A stretch of 64,000 nucleotides of DNA. Source: Marinobacter alexandrii (GTDB lineage: Bacteria; Pseudomonadota; Gammaproteobacteria; Pseudomonadales; Oleiphilaceae). Shown here in pieces: positions 46,001 to 55,780 of the stretch. A program made the position numbers and the translations under genes. The stretch spans positions 1-64,000 of the forward strand of contig NZ_SWKM01000012.1 in assembly GCF_005871205.1 (NCBI RefSeq). Reading direction: 5' to 3'. The notes under the pieces were generated by a model. That model was given only the letters and a program-made list of their open reading frames with translations, did not search any database and was not told where the DNA came from. The stretch's first letter is position 1. Every line of letters starts with the position of its first letter.

Positions 46001-46216
46001 GCTGATCGCGCCCTCAATGACCTGGGTGATCTGGGTATCCACAACCTCGGCGGCTGCGCCAGTGTAATCGGTGGAGATCGAAACCACCGGCGGATCAATG
46101 TCCGGATACTCCCGTACCGGCAAGCCCAATAGTGCCGCCAGGCCAAAGACCACGATCAGCAGACTGATGACGGTGGCAAACACCGGCCGTTTGATGGAGA
46201 CGTCGGACAGGATCAT
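43070..46216 (-). CDS. RND multidrug efflux permease (HAE1 family)
   Basis: The 1048-aa transporter starts MILSDVSIKRPVFATVISLLIVVFG and has the HAE1 porter sequence LPVREYPDIDPPVVSISTDYTGA. The proton-relay aspartates are in AIGLVVDDAIVMLENIQRR. The C-terminal repeat includes IGIIMLLGLMAKNGILIVEFANQLRD. This is the AcrB/MexB-type drug and solvent pump. It begins 3 bp after the adaptor gene. A perfect DnaA 9-mer occurs at 43722-43730. The RND at 18785 is only distantly similar, so this is not a recent duplicate. Confidence 0.95.
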   Translation of the reverse strand: MILSDVSIKRPVFATVISLLIVVFGLAALLGLPVREYPDIDPPVVSISTDYTGAAAEVVDTQITQVIEGAISGIEGIRSIESSTEQGESRTSIEFSTDRDVDIAANDVRDAVSRVANQLPEEADPSVVRKADSDARPMMWVTLRSDVWDSAELSDFADRTLADRLSVLEGVADVFIGGERRYAIRVWLDRERLAARDITVAEVEAALRANNVELPAGSVDSSTRNFTVRAEGRVSTVEDFQRLVIRRNGNDLLRLGEVANVQMGVESDVGRLRANGQTAIGMGIIRQSKANTVAVSDAVQAELENIRETLPPEVTIAESYDESIFIRASIKEVVITLAIAVSLVILVIFLFLRSWRATLIPAVTIPVAVIGAFIGLGFLGFSINVLTLLAVILAIGLVVDDAIVMLENIQRRIDNGEPPLLASYRGAKQVAFAVIATTLTLVAVFVPISFMGGNIGRLFAEFGFTLAAAVVVSSLVALTLAPMLCSKWLRHSPETAEGHRLWAASEKVLDGLTHGYQRLLRFSLNQPGLLLGLGLAGMILAAVVFPQLPQELAPTEDRGIIIMPASAPRGSTVEFTDHYVRQAEAELLPYLESGVANRLLSIVGFRDEEDNAFMIMGLVPWEERSTKQQQITSELRGKLSQISGIRIVAVNPPGLGQRGFNQAVQFVVAGPDYESVQAWSDELVERAKDNPNLLNLETDFELTRPELRVSIDRERAADLDITVEDVGLTLQTMLASRQVTTYLDRGREYDVIVQAADAERATPADLGQIYLRPREGGTLIPMQALVSVKETGANPDLRRIDRLPAVVISASLADGYDLGSALTYLNNLAVDNLPPEARVSYQGLSREFQESSAAIYLTFGLAFVIVFLVLAAQFESWIHPLIIMLSVPLAVTGALLALWWSGISLNIYSQIGIIMLLGLMAKNGILIVEFANQLRDRGYAVKDAILEGASLRFRPVLMTTISTVFGAVPLVIATGAGAESRAAIGVVILGGLVFATTLTLFIIPVLYNLLAGFAKSANAVEKELERQAGGPAGGAVISGAPQKRADDF

Positions 46217-46218
46217 GG

Positions 46219-47313
46219 TCAGGACTCCATGGACTGAACGAAACGATTCTCCGGAATCGCGTTTTCAGCATCCTGGACCCGGATTCGGTCACCGTTGCTG
46301 ATCCGATCCTGACCGGTGACGATCACCGCATCCTCCAGGGTCAGGCCTTCGGACACTTCGACCCGGCCCGGCATCCGTGATCCCAGGGTCACCGGAGTCC
46401 GGCGGGCTACGCCGTCCTCGGCCACAAAGACATACTGCTCATCGCCGCGGATCATCACCGCCTGTTCGGGAATCACCACAGCGACGCGCTCCCGAAGAGT
46501 CAGGGTAGCGGACATGAACTGGCCGGGCAGCAGCTTGCCGTCCGGGTTGTTGATCATTGCCCGGACCGGCAGGGTCCGGCTGAGCGGGTTAATGCGGGTA
46601 CCGAGTTCCACCAGTTCGCCGGTAAAGCGGTTACCCGGATAGGCCGGGGACAGGCCGACCACGGTCTGGCCCAGGCTGATGTCGCCCAGGAAGCGTTCCG
46701 GAATGGCAAAATTCAGTTCCATCCGCTCGGTGGCATCCAGGGTAGCAACGGGGGTACCGGCGCTTACATAGGCACCGACGTCGAGATCACTGAGCCCAAT
46801 CACCCCCGCGAACGGTGCTTCAATCCGGTGGTTCTCCAGCCGGACCCGGGCCGCCTCACGCTGGGCTTGGGCCACGCTGACTGCCGTACGCAGGGCATCC
46901 ACTTCGGCCTGGGACACACTGCTGTTGGAGCGCAGTTGCTGGGCACGCTGAAACTGACGACGGGCATCGGCAAGCTGGGATTCAATTACTTCGAGGTCGG
47001 CCCGGGCCTGGCGATCATCCAGTTGCAGCAGGACCGCGCCCTGATCCACCCGGGTGCCACTTTGCAACTGCAGCGACACCACCCGGCCACTGACCTCGCT
47101 GGTCAGTTCCACTGAGTTCAAGGCCTCCAGGTTACCTACTGACTTGACCACATCCCGCACGGTGTCCCGCTCGGGCAGCCGGGTGTTGACGGCTGAAGGC
47201 GGTCGCTCACGACCACTGCCCGCCTGCTCGCTGTCGGCCAGACTCAGATAGCCCACCGCAGCCCCGCCGGATACAACCACAAGGCCCAGTGCCACCAGCC
47301 ATTGCTTCCACAT
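46219..47313 (-). CDS. RND periplasmic adaptor subunit (AcrA/MexE-like)
   Basis: The 364-aa membrane-fusion protein has an N-terminal anchor or signal (WLVALGLVVVSGGAAVGYLSL). It also has a lipoyl domain (SGRVVSLQLQSGTRVDQGAVLLQLDD), a coiled-coil hairpin (residues about 110-165), FAGVIGLSDLDVGAYVSAG, and a barrel domain with LLPGQFMSATLTL. It pairs with the downstream permease, separated by 2 bp. No outer-membrane factor gene is present. Confidence 0.95.
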   Translation of the reverse strand: MWKQWLVALGLVVVSGGAAVGYLSLADSEQAGSGRERPPSAVNTRLPERDTVRDVVKSVGNLEALNSVELTSEVSGRVVSLQLQSGTRVDQGAVLLQLDDRQARADLEVIESQLADARRQFQRAQQLRSNSSVSQAEVDALRTAVSVAQAQREAARVRLENHRIEAPFAGVIGLSDLDVGAYVSAGTPVATLDATERMELNFAIPERFLGDISLGQTVVGLSPAYPGNRFTGELVELGTRINPLSRTLPVRAMINNPDGKLLPGQFMSATLTLRERVAVVIPEQAVMIRGDEQYVFVAEDGVARRTPVTLGSRMPGRVEVSEGLTLEDAVIVTGQDRISNGDRIRVQDAENAIPENRFVQSMES

Positions 47314-47351
47314 ACACAGTTTCCAGAATCAGTGAACGTCGTCGGGTTCGG

Positions 47352-47912
47352 TTATCGTTTCTGGATCACCAGCACAATCTCACCAACATCAATGCCCCAT
47401 TTGCTCAGGGTGGTCTCGTTGATCAGGGTGTCCGGGGTCACCAGGTACATCCAGTCGTCCATGCGCACATCCAGGGTACCGTCCCCGTACGCCAGCCGCA
47501 GCACGTAATTCATGTGGATGGCATTGCCACGCCATTGCATCAGGCCCGGCTCAACCACGTCGCCGGCGGTGGCGCGATAGCCGTCATCCACCGGGGTCAG
47601 GGTCCAGGTTCGGGTCTGTACTTCACCATCGTCGAAGCGGAAAACCTCATCCAGGGTGCCAGTACCGTCGTTGTCCCAGGACGCGCTGATGTCCGCGTCG
47701 AAGGTGCGAATGACCGTACCGGTGTAGTCCTTGACCACACCCCTGGCCGAGAGTTCACCGGTAAAAAACTGGGCCGGTATCAGTACAGGCTCCCGATCGG
47801 CGTAGTCGTCCAGGGAAGCTCCGGCGCACCCTGCCAGTAACCACACCGCAAACAATAACCAGAGTAGACGAATGGGGCCAGCAACAACGGCGCTTACAGA
47901 GGGGCTTTGCAT
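47352..47912 (-). CDS. DUF3833 family lipoprotein
   Basis: The 186-aa protein has a lipobox (LLFAVWLLAGC, lipidated Cys near residue 27). The body is DUF3833-like: PAQFFTGELSARGVVKDYTGTVIRTFDADI, WDNDGTGTLDEVFRFDDGE, and the C-terminal MDDWMYLVTPDTLINETTLSKWGI. It is predicted to be anchored in the outer membrane or periplasm. Function is unknown. The ATG at 47912 gives a proper short lipoprotein signal; the longer frame to 47960 does not. It lies upstream of the RND adaptor on the same strand. Confidence 0.82.
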   Translation of the reverse strand: MQSPSVSAVVAGPIRLLWLLFAVWLLAGCAGASLDDYADREPVLIPAQFFTGELSARGVVKDYTGTVIRTFDADISASWDNDGTGTLDEVFRFDDGEVQTRTWTLTPVDDGYRATAGDVVEPGLMQWRGNAIHMNYVLRLAYGDGTLDVRMDDWMYLVTPDTLINETTLSKWGIDVGEIVLVIQKR

Positions 47913-48156
47913 GATCTTTACACTCGCAGGAAAAAGGGTGGATGAGAGAACGGTGTACAAGATACGCGCTGTTGGTAATGCCCGATCAACAATCAGGCGC
48001 CTGTGGAAAACTCCGTCATTTCGGCCAATTGTCTTTTCTGACAGGACTGGAAGTGGTTTTCGTCAATGGCAGCACCGGGGGAATACCGTACAACACTGGT
48101 TAATGGGCCGAGCCCAACTATGACTTATCCACAGCCAAGGATTACGAGGAACCGTT

Positions 48157-49986
48157 ATGCCGGTTTATAAAGCGCCATTGCGCGACATGAAATTCCTGCT
48201 CAATGAAGTGTTTGACTATCCCGGGCATTACCAGCGCCTCGCCAGCGGTGCCAACGCCAGTCCCGACATCGTGGATGCCATTCTCACTGAATGCGGCCGG
48301 TTCTGTGAGGAAGTACTGAGCCCGCTGTATCAGAGTGGCGATGAGCAGGGCTGCACCCTGACCGGCGGTGAAGTGACCACACCGGCAGGCTACAAACCCG
48401 CCTACCAGCAGTACGCCGAGGGCGGTTGGCAGGGCCTGTCCGCGCCCGAGGAATTTGGCGGTCAAGGCCTACCCGCCTCCATGGGCCTGCTCAAGCAGGA
48501 AATGATGGGCACCGCCAACTGGTCCTTTTCCATGTACCCGGGACTGTCCCTGGGCGCCATGAATACCATCTTTCTGCATGGCAGCGACGACCAGAAACAC
48601 ACCTACCTGACGCCCCTGACCGAGGGCCGCTGGGCCGGCACCATGTGCCTGACCGAGCCCCAGTGCGGCACCGACCTGGGCCAGGTGAAAACCAAGGCCG
48701 AGCCCCAGGCTGACGGCAGCTACAAGCTCACCGGCACCAAGATCTTCATCTCCTCCGGTGATCACGATCTGACCGAAAACATTGTCCACATCGTGCTGGC
48801 GCGACTGCCGGATGCGCCCAAAGGCACCCGCGGCATCAGCCTGTTCATCGTGCCCAAGTTCCTGCCCGCCGAGAGCAAAGGCGGCAGCGGGGTAGGAGCG
48901 CGCAATGGGGTGAGCTGCGGCACTCTGGAAAAGAAGATGGGGATCAAGGCGTCGGCTACCTGCGTGATGAACTTCGACGACGCCACCGGCTTCCTGATCG
49001 GCCCGGAAAACCAGGGTCTGGAGTGCATGTTCACCTTCATGAACACCGCCCGCATCGGTACCGCCATCCAGGGAGTTGGACCGGCCGAACTGTCCTATCA
49101 ATGGGCACTGGACTATGCCCGGGAACGCCGCTCCATGCGCGCGCTGTCTGGCAAGAAGGAGCCGGACCAGGTCGCCGATGCCCTGATCCACCACGGTGAT
49201 GTCCGGCGCATGCTGCTGACCCAGAAGGCCATTGCCGAAGGCGGCCGGGCCATGCTTTATTACGCCGCCCGGCTGGCAGACCACATGGTGGAAGGCCATA
49301 CCGAGGGTGATCTGGACAAAGCCGCGAAGTACGACGACAAACTGGGTTTCCTGACTCCGATCCTGAAGGGTTTTCTTACCGAAATGGGCTGCGAGGCAGC
49401 CAACCTGGGCATGCAGGTGTTCGGCGGCCACGGCTATATCCGTGAGCACGGCATGGAACAGATCGTACGCGATACCCGGATTGCCACCCTGTACGAGGGC
49501 ACCACCGGTATCCAGGCGCTGGATCTGCTCGGTCGTAAGGTGCTGGTGATGACTCAGGGGGGCGCGGTTCGAGACTTTACCCTGACCGTCGCCAACTTCA
49601 CCCGCAAGCAACTGACCGACAAGCGGCTAAGGCCGTTCGCGGTGGAGTTACTGAAACTGACCGCGCAGTGGAATTTGCTGACAGTGCGGGTGATGCTGGC
49701 CGCACGCAAGGATCGCGATGTGGTCAGCGGCGCCGCGTACGATTTCCTGATGTACAGCGGCTACGTCACCATGGCTTACATGTGGCTGCGGCAGTCGGCG
49801 GTGGCTGTGGATAAGTTGGCAAACGGCGGCGAGGACTCCGACGCCTTCTACCAGGCCAAGCTGGCCACGGCGGAGTTCTATTACCAGCGCCTATTGCCCC
49901 GGGCCCAAAGCCACGCCACCAGCATGCTCAGCCCGACCCGCAACCTGATGCAGCTCGAGGACGAGCACATGGCTTTTAATGGCTAG
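48157..49986 (+). CDS. Large acyl-CoA dehydrogenase (FadE/DmdC-type, ~600 aa)
   Basis: The 609-aa flavoenzyme has the long-form layout: an N-terminal MPVYKAPLRDMKFLLNEV, the FAD loop MCLTEPQCGTDLGQVKT, KIFISSGDHDL, catalytic-domain segments FGGHGYIREHGMEQIVRDTRI and LYEGTTGIQALDLLGRK, then an extra C-terminal helical domain. Family members include DmdC (methylmercaptopropionyl-CoA dehydrogenase) and fatty-acid dehydrogenases. No other dmd gene is nearby, so substrate is not assigned. Its TAG overlaps the stop codon of the convergent tpa gene. Confidence 0.88.
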   Translation: MPVYKAPLRDMKFLLNEVFDYPGHYQRLASGANASPDIVDAILTECGRFCEEVLSPLYQSGDEQGCTLTGGEVTTPAGYKPAYQQYAEGGWQGLSAPEEFGGQGLPASMGLLKQEMMGTANWSFSMYPGLSLGAMNTIFLHGSDDQKHTYLTPLTEGRWAGTMCLTEPQCGTDLGQVKTKAEPQADGSYKLTGTKIFISSGDHDLTENIVHIVLARLPDAPKGTRGISLFIVPKFLPAESKGGSGVGARNGVSCGTLEKKMGIKASATCVMNFDDATGFLIGPENQGLECMFTFMNTARIGTAIQGVGPAELSYQWALDYARERRSMRALSGKKEPDQVADALIHHGDVRRMLLTQKAIAEGGRAMLYYAARLADHMVEGHTEGDLDKAAKYDDKLGFLTPILKGFLTEMGCEAANLGMQVFGGHGYIREHGMEQIVRDTRIATLYEGTTGIQALDLLGRKVLVMTQGGAVRDFTLTVANFTRKQLTDKRLRPFAVELLKLTAQWNLLTVRVMLAARKDRDVVSGAAYDFLMYSGYVTMAYMWLRQSAVAVDKLANGGEDSDAFYQAKLATAEFYYQRLLPRAQSHATSMLSPTRNLMQLEDEHMAFNG

Positions 49987-51368
49987 CCCTGTCGGCAGCC
50001 TCCAAACTCAGCCAACGCCTGATCAACCACATCAACAATCCGGTCAATCTGCTCGGCGGTGACAATCAACGCCGGGCTGAAATTGATAATGTTGTTGTGG
50101 CCAGTCAGGCTGCGGTTGGTGCGACCGATGAGCACGCCAAGCTCCTTGCACTTGGCGGCCACGGCAATTGCCACGGTCTCATGTACTGGTTCCTTGGTTT
50201 CCCGGTCCTGAACCAGTTCCAGTCCCGCAAAAAGGCCCTTGCCACGGACATCACCGAGCATCGGGTGTTTGTCTTGCAAGGCTCGGAAGCCCTCTAAAAG
50301 TCGCTCTCCCAGCTTGGCGCTGTTATCCACCAGCCCTTCCCGCTCAAGAATATCCATGTTGGCCAGCGCGGCAGCCGGACCAGCCAGGTTACCGGCATAG
50401 GTGGAGATATCCCGGAAGAACCCCAAGATGTCACCTTCATCTTCCTGCAACAACTGATAAACCCGCTCGGAGGTAACGGTGCACGAAATCGCCGCATAGC
50501 CGGAGGCAATACCCTTTGCCATAGTGACGATATCTGGCTGGATATCAAAATGCTGGTAGCCGAACCACTTACCGGTCCTGCCCAGACCACAAACCACTTC
50601 GTCAATGATCAGCAGGATGTCGTAACGGTCGCAGATTTCACGGACTTTTTGCAGATAACCCGGCGGCGGAAGAATGACACCGCCACCGGCGGTGATGGGT
50701 TCCAGAATGATGCCGCCAACGGTGTCCGGGCCTTCCCGAAGGATCACCTCTTCAATGGCGTCAGCGGCGCGCAGGCCATAGTTATCCACATCACCATACT
50801 GGTTGCGGTACTCGCAGCAATGAGGGACTTCTACAAACCCCGGCGTAAAGGGACCGAAGTGGGCACGCCGCTCTGCCTGACCAGTGGAACTCAATGCTGA
50901 AATCGTGGTGCCGTGGTAATCCCGCTCCCGATAGAGGATTTTGTGCTTTTTCCCGCCGAAATGCTTATGGGCAATCTGGCGCACCATTTTGTAGGCCTTT
51001 TCGTTGGCCTCGGAGCCCGAGCTGGAATAAAAGACCCGGCTCATGCCTGGCATCTTTTCGAGTAATTTTCCGGCAAACAGTGCTGCAGGCTCATTACCCA
51101 TCGAGCTGGCAATGAAATTGAGCCGGACCAACTGCTCGCGGATTGCGTCGGCAATTTCGGTACGACCGTATCCGGCGTTGACAACCCACACTCCGCCTGC
51201 TGAAGCATCAAGATACTCTTTGCCCGCAGAGTCCCAGATCGAGAGCCCCTCACCGCGAACAAACATGGGCACACCCTTGGCAGCGGCAGCACCCGGCGTC
51301 AAATGGTGCCAGACATGATCACGGTCCAGCATGGCGGCGATATGGTTGTAACTTACATGGCTATTCAT
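49983..51368 (-). CDS. tpa: Taurine:pyruvate aminotransferase
   Basis: The 461-aa class III PLP aminotransferase fits Tpa: the N-terminal DRDHVWHHLTPGAAA, FYSSSGSEANEKAYKMVRQ, the DEVVCGLGRTGKWFG cofactor segment, and the PLP-lysine region DIVTMAKGIASGYAAI. Tpa transfers the amino group of taurine to pyruvate, giving sulfoacetaldehyde and L-alanine. The neighbours isfD, isfE, tauR and tauABC make this assignment strong. It is the last gene of the minus-strand operon, 20 bp after isfD. A perfect DnaA 9-mer lies at 50782-50790. Confidence 0.92.
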   Translation of the reverse strand: MNSHVSYNHIAAMLDRDHVWHHLTPGAAAAKGVPMFVRGEGLSIWDSAGKEYLDASAGGVWVVNAGYGRTEIADAIREQLVRLNFIASSMGNEPAALFAGKLLEKMPGMSRVFYSSSGSEANEKAYKMVRQIAHKHFGGKKHKILYRERDYHGTTISALSSTGQAERRAHFGPFTPGFVEVPHCCEYRNQYGDVDNYGLRAADAIEEVILREGPDTVGGIILEPITAGGGVILPPPGYLQKVREICDRYDILLIIDEVVCGLGRTGKWFGYQHFDIQPDIVTMAKGIASGYAAISCTVTSERVYQLLQEDEGDILGFFRDISTYAGNLAGPAAALANMDILEREGLVDNSAKLGERLLEGFRALQDKHPMLGDVRGKGLFAGLELVQDRETKEPVHETVAIAVAAKCKELGVLIGRTNRSLTGHNNIINFSPALIVTAEQIDRIVDVVDQALAEFGGCRQG

Positions 51369-51388
51369 AAGAATTAATCCTTTTTCAA

Positions 51389-52150
<762 letters not shown>

Positions 52151-52972
52151 TCAGACTCCTGTAGCCGTGGTGAGGAAAAAGGTTTTCAGGCCCGCCCAGA
52201 GCCCGCCAACTGACAGAACTGCCAGAATCGGCAAAGCTACCGGGTGAAAGGAGGTGGGCCTGAAACGGTAAAAGGCGAGCTTGCCAAAGTGGACCCCTAA
52301 GAGTGTTGGCAAAAGTAGAAGCAGGGTCGGTAGCAGAAGGTGCAGCCCCAGCAATCCACTGACGGCAAGCAGAATCAGAACCACCAGATCACTGGCCGAC
52401 AGAAAGATAACCATTGACGCTCGTTGGCTCCTGGCATTCAGCGGCGTGCTCATCAAATAACAAACGATGGGGAGACCGCCGATAGAGGCTGCAGCCGTGA
52501 AGGCACCGGATATACCCCCAGCGATTCGGGTAAGCCAGGGGTATTCGCGTTCTGCCCTTCTCGGCCGGAAAAAAAGTATCAGGGTCAGAATCAGGACACC
52601 GGCATTAATGGCAAGCTTTAGAAAGCTTTCCGGCAGCTCTATCAATAAGGTCAGCCCCAGTGGGATGCCGAGAAGGGCTCCAGAGGCCAAGCGCCCGATC
52701 AGGGCACGATCAGCCTCCGGCCAGGACGGACGGAGCAGGCCAACAGAACCGATCAGATCCAGCAGAATTATGACAGGAACACTGATCTGGGGCGGCCAAA
52801 CGAGGTTCAGGCCCGTAATGGCAATAGCTGCAAACCCAAAGCCGGTGTAACCCCGAACCAGTGCCGCGCCAAGGATCAGCAATACCGCCCAGCCAAGATC
52901 TGCATTGATATATTGTGTCAGGTTATCCGCCAAGTCCTTTTCCCCGTCCGGAGGTGTCAGAAGCAACACCAC
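52151..52972 (-). CDS. isfE: TauE/SafE-type sulfonate exporter, probable isethionate exporter IsfE
   Basis: This protein of up to 273 aa belongs to the TauE/SafE (DUF81) family, with about eight helices: AVLLILGAALVRGYTGFGFAAIAITGLNLVWPP, then IPVLFA-like repeats, and ISGAFTAAASIGGLPIVCYLM. The family exports sulfite and sulfonates. Next to tpa-isfD it should export isethionate left after nitrogen is removed from taurine. The start is uncertain: GTG at 52972 has no clear ribosome site, and a TTG about 13 codons in, near AAAGGA, is possible. Confidence 0.85.
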   Translation of the reverse strand: MVLLLTPPDGEKDLADNLTQYINADLGWAVLLILGAALVRGYTGFGFAAIAITGLNLVWPPQISVPVIILLDLIGSVGLLRPSWPEADRALIGRLASGALLGIPLGLTLLIELPESFLKLAINAGVLILTLILFFRPRRAEREYPWLTRIAGGISGAFTAAASIGGLPIVCYLMSTPLNARSQRASMVIFLSASDLVVLILLAVSGLLGLHLLLPTLLLLLPTLLGVHFGKLAFYRFRPTSFHPVALPILAVLSVGGLWAGLKTFFLTTATGV

Positions 52973-53047
52973 TGGGGTGACACGTTAGGAGGCCTTGCGG
53001 ATAACCCTATAGATCCAGTTGAAGGACTTTATAGAGCCAGAGGGGTT

Positions 53048-54523
53048 TTAGGAGTCATTAAACCGCTCGAGGACGGTCCTCAGTTGCGAAATCCCAGGTT
53101 CGATCTTGTGGGCAGGTATGGTGGAGAACCCCAGGCGGAGGTAATTGCAAGGTGGCGACGGGTGGAGAAAGTGAACGGCACCAGGCTCTATCAGGACCCC
53201 CTCGCGAGACGCAACCCAGGCCAAGTGTTCGGTATCAATTCCGTCCGCTACTCTCAACCAGAATGAAGAGGCACCGCTATGAACATCGTGGGTCATCAGA
53301 TCTGGTAGATGTTGGTTTAAGGCACGTTCCATCCTCACCAGTTTGTTGACGTACAGAGTCCGTAGCTTTCGCAGGTAGGCATCGTAATACCCCAGTGACA
53401 AAAACAGAGCCGTCTGTCGCTGATTGTTGCTGGCCGGGTGTCGATACATCAAACGTCTCAAAACCCGGGCTTCAGCAATTAACTGTTCGTCAGCCACCAT
53501 AAAGCCAATACGGAGACCCGGCGACATGGACTTGGATAAACTGCCCAGATAAACAATGCGATTGTCCCGGTCATCGGCTTTCATGGCCGGTATTGGGTTT
53601 TCCTGCATACTGATCTCGGCATCATAGTCATCCTCAATAAGAATCGTATTGCTGCTCCGGGCCAGTTCCACCAATTCGGCACGACGACGACGACTCATTT
53701 CCACTCCGGTGGGTACCTGGTGGCTAGGTGTGATGTAGATGTAATCACAAGTTCTGAGTTTTTCATCGACCATGATCCCTTCCTGATCCAACGGTTGCAG
53801 CACCAGGTCCGCGTTGAAGCTCCGGAAAATGCTGTGGGCTTCGCGGTAACCGGGATTTTCCAACGCCACACGGGTATGGCGATCGAAAAGCAAATTGGCC
53901 AGCAGGTACAAGGAATTCTGGGTCCCCATGGTGACCAATATTTCTCCCGGCCCTGCATAGATGCCCCGTTTGGGCAATATTCGTGTGCGCAGCTGCTCCA
54001 CCAGCATGGGATCATCAATATCAACGCGATCATGCAACCAGTCTGTCAGCCCAGTAGTGCTCAGGGTGCGACGGGCGCATTCGCGCCAGTGCTCTATCGG
54101 AAAATACTCCTGCTGGATCTGGCCATAGATAAACGGGTACTCATACTGCTGCCATTGGTTCGGCTTGACGATGGTCTGATACTTGCTCGGTTGGAGCTTG
54201 AACCGGTCGCTCCATTTCTGGGAATCACCATCCCGTGAAGATTTGTCCTGCACATTGATCTGGTCAGGGTCGTGAAAGGCCGGCGAAATGAAGTAGCCAC
54301 GGCGTTTGCTGGACTGGAGATAACCTGCATCCACCATGCGCTCATACACCAAAACAATGGTATTGCGTGAAACCTTCAACTGCTCCGCCAGCTTTCTCGA
54401 AGAAGGCAAAGGCTCAGCAACCGGCAGATGCCCACCCAAAATTGCATCCACCAGACGCTCCTGGATCTGCTGCTGAAGGGGACGACCCTCTTCGAAAGGA
54501 ATATTCAGGTAGTGCTCATTCAT
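53048..54523 (-). CDS. tauR: MocR/GntR-type regulator TauR
   Basis: The 491-aa protein has an N-terminal GntR winged helix (PLQQQIQERLVDAILGGHLPVAEPLPSSRKLAEQLKVSRNTIVLVYERM). A fused fold-type I aminotransferase-like domain follows, with the PLP lysine in YLGSLSKSMSPGLRIGF. This MocR layout and its position divergent from tauABC fit TauR, the taurine-responsive activator known from Rhodobacter. It lies 75 bp upstream of isfE on the same strand. Confidence 0.88.
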   Translation of the reverse strand: MNEHYLNIPFEEGRPLQQQIQERLVDAILGGHLPVAEPLPSSRKLAEQLKVSRNTIVLVYERMVDAGYLQSSKRRGYFISPAFHDPDQINVQDKSSRDGDSQKWSDRFKLQPSKYQTIVKPNQWQQYEYPFIYGQIQQEYFPIEHWRECARRTLSTTGLTDWLHDRVDIDDPMLVEQLRTRILPKRGIYAGPGEILVTMGTQNSLYLLANLLFDRHTRVALENPGYREAHSIFRSFNADLVLQPLDQEGIMVDEKLRTCDYIYITPSHQVPTGVEMSRRRRAELVELARSSNTILIEDDYDAEISMQENPIPAMKADDRDNRIVYLGSLSKSMSPGLRIGFMVADEQLIAEARVLRRLMYRHPASNNQRQTALFLSLGYYDAYLRKLRTLYVNKLVRMERALNQHLPDLMTHDVHSGASSFWLRVADGIDTEHLAWVASREGVLIEPGAVHFLHPSPPCNYLRLGFSTIPAHKIEPGISQLRTVLERFNDS

Positions 54524-54701
54524 GGGGCGTTTGCACCTAAAAAAGACGTCAATGCTTCAGAATGATGCAATTGATATGCCACAGCCTGTACTGGCCCCAT
54601 ATTACCGCGGAACTGGATCTACATGCTGGACCGATGCCAAATCTACTGTAGACACAGAACACAAGATCAACCTCGGCACATGACCCTCTCGGGAGAAAAC
54701 T
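54524..54701. promoter_or_regulatory. tauR-tauA divergent control region with CTGGA repeats
   Basis: The gap contains CTGGATC at 54613-54619 and CTGGACC at 54626-54632, direct repeats 13 bp apart, plus a related CTGGCC near 54591. Rhodobacter TauR is reported to bind direct repeats resembling CTGGACTTAA, so these are candidate sites for the adjacent TauR. Confidence 0.45.
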
Positions 54702-55724
54702 ATGAATAACGTGACAGTTAAAAAAGGCTTCAAATACCTGCTGGCAGGTTTGGGTACAAGCTTCATTCTGAGCGCCACTGCGACGGCGGACACCGTCACC
54801 ATCGGGTATCAGGGCATGATGAATCCCTGGAAATCCGTTATCGATAGTGACGCCCTGGAGAAGGCCACTGGCCTTGAAGTTGAATGGCGACGTTTCGATT
54901 CTGGTGCCAAGGTAATTACCGCCATGGCCTCCGGCGACATCGATATCGCCTCAGCTGGCTCCAGCCCGATCGCGGCTGCCATCAGTCGGGGCGTTGATAT
55001 CGAGCTGGTGTGGATTCTGGAAAACATCAACAACGCCGAAGCCCTGGTCGTGCGCGACGAGACCGGCATCCTGGCACCACAAGATCTGAAAGGAAAAACC
55101 CTTGGTGTACCTTTCGTTTCCACCACCCACTTCCACACCCTTTTTGCTCTTGAACAGTTTGGACTGGATGAGTCCGATCTGAAGGTCCTGAACATGCAGC
55201 CCAATGCCATCTCCGCTGCCTGGACGCGGGGCGATATCGATGCCGCGTTTATCTGGGACCCGGTCCTCAGCAAGCTTAAACAGGATGGAAAAGTACTGCT
55301 CAGTTCCGGTGATCTCAGCCGCTGGGGTAAAGCAACATTCGACGGTGTAGTCGCAAGCAAGGAGTTTGCAGAAGAAAATCCAGAAGTTGTTACCCAGGTA
55401 ATCAAGCTGATGAGCGATGCCGACGAAGCCTACCGCAGCAACAAAGACAGCCTGAGCGCGGATTCCCCCATGGTTGCAAGCATCGCCAAGATGACCGGAG
55501 GCAACGCCGAAAACGTCCTCGATGTGCTGGCCCTGTATGAGTTTGTGCCCCTGGAAGAGCAACTGACTTGCGCGTGGCTGGAATGCGGAGAAGAAGGTGG
55601 CGCGGCGCGTGCATTACGTTTCACATCCGAGTTTCTGGAAGACCAGGGCAAGATTCCGGCACTGAAGGATGATTACAGTGTTTTCGTGAACCCCTCCTAT
55701 GCCCAAAAAGCACTGGAAATCTGA
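54702..55724 (+). CDS. tauA: Taurine ABC transporter, periplasmic binding protein
   Basis: The 340-aa protein has a signal peptide (YLLAGLGTSFILSATATA, cut before DTVTIGYQG). The body matches TauA/SsuA: RRFDSGAKVITAMASGDIDIASAGSSP, LKGKTLGVPFVSTTHFHTL, LNMQPNAISAAWTRGDIDAAFIWDPVL. It captures taurine in the periplasm. The ATG follows CGGGAGAAAACT. It is the first gene of the tauABC operon. Confidence 0.94.
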   Translation: MNNVTVKKGFKYLLAGLGTSFILSATATADTVTIGYQGMMNPWKSVIDSDALEKATGLEVEWRRFDSGAKVITAMASGDIDIASAGSSPIAAAISRGVDIELVWILENINNAEALVVRDETGILAPQDLKGKTLGVPFVSTTHFHTLFALEQFGLDESDLKVLNMQPNAISAAWTRGDIDAAFIWDPVLSKLKQDGKVLLSSGDLSRWGKATFDGVVASKEFAEENPEVVTQVIKLMSDADEAYRSNKDSLSADSPMVASIAKMTGGNAENVLDVLALYEFVPLEEQLTCAWLECGEEGGAARALRFTSEFLEDQGKIPALKDDYSVFVNPSYAQKALEI

Positions 55725-55780
55725 ACACACTTTGTCCGGGTGCCCCGCTGGGGCACCGATCGAATACAGGAGCTATCTCC

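Noticed and set aside
47913..48156. Short plus-strand frame of 83 codons before the acyl-CoA dehydrogenase
   Set aside because: No ribosome site, low-complexity non-protein-like sequence, and it overlaps the 5' end of the DUF3833 gene on the other strand.
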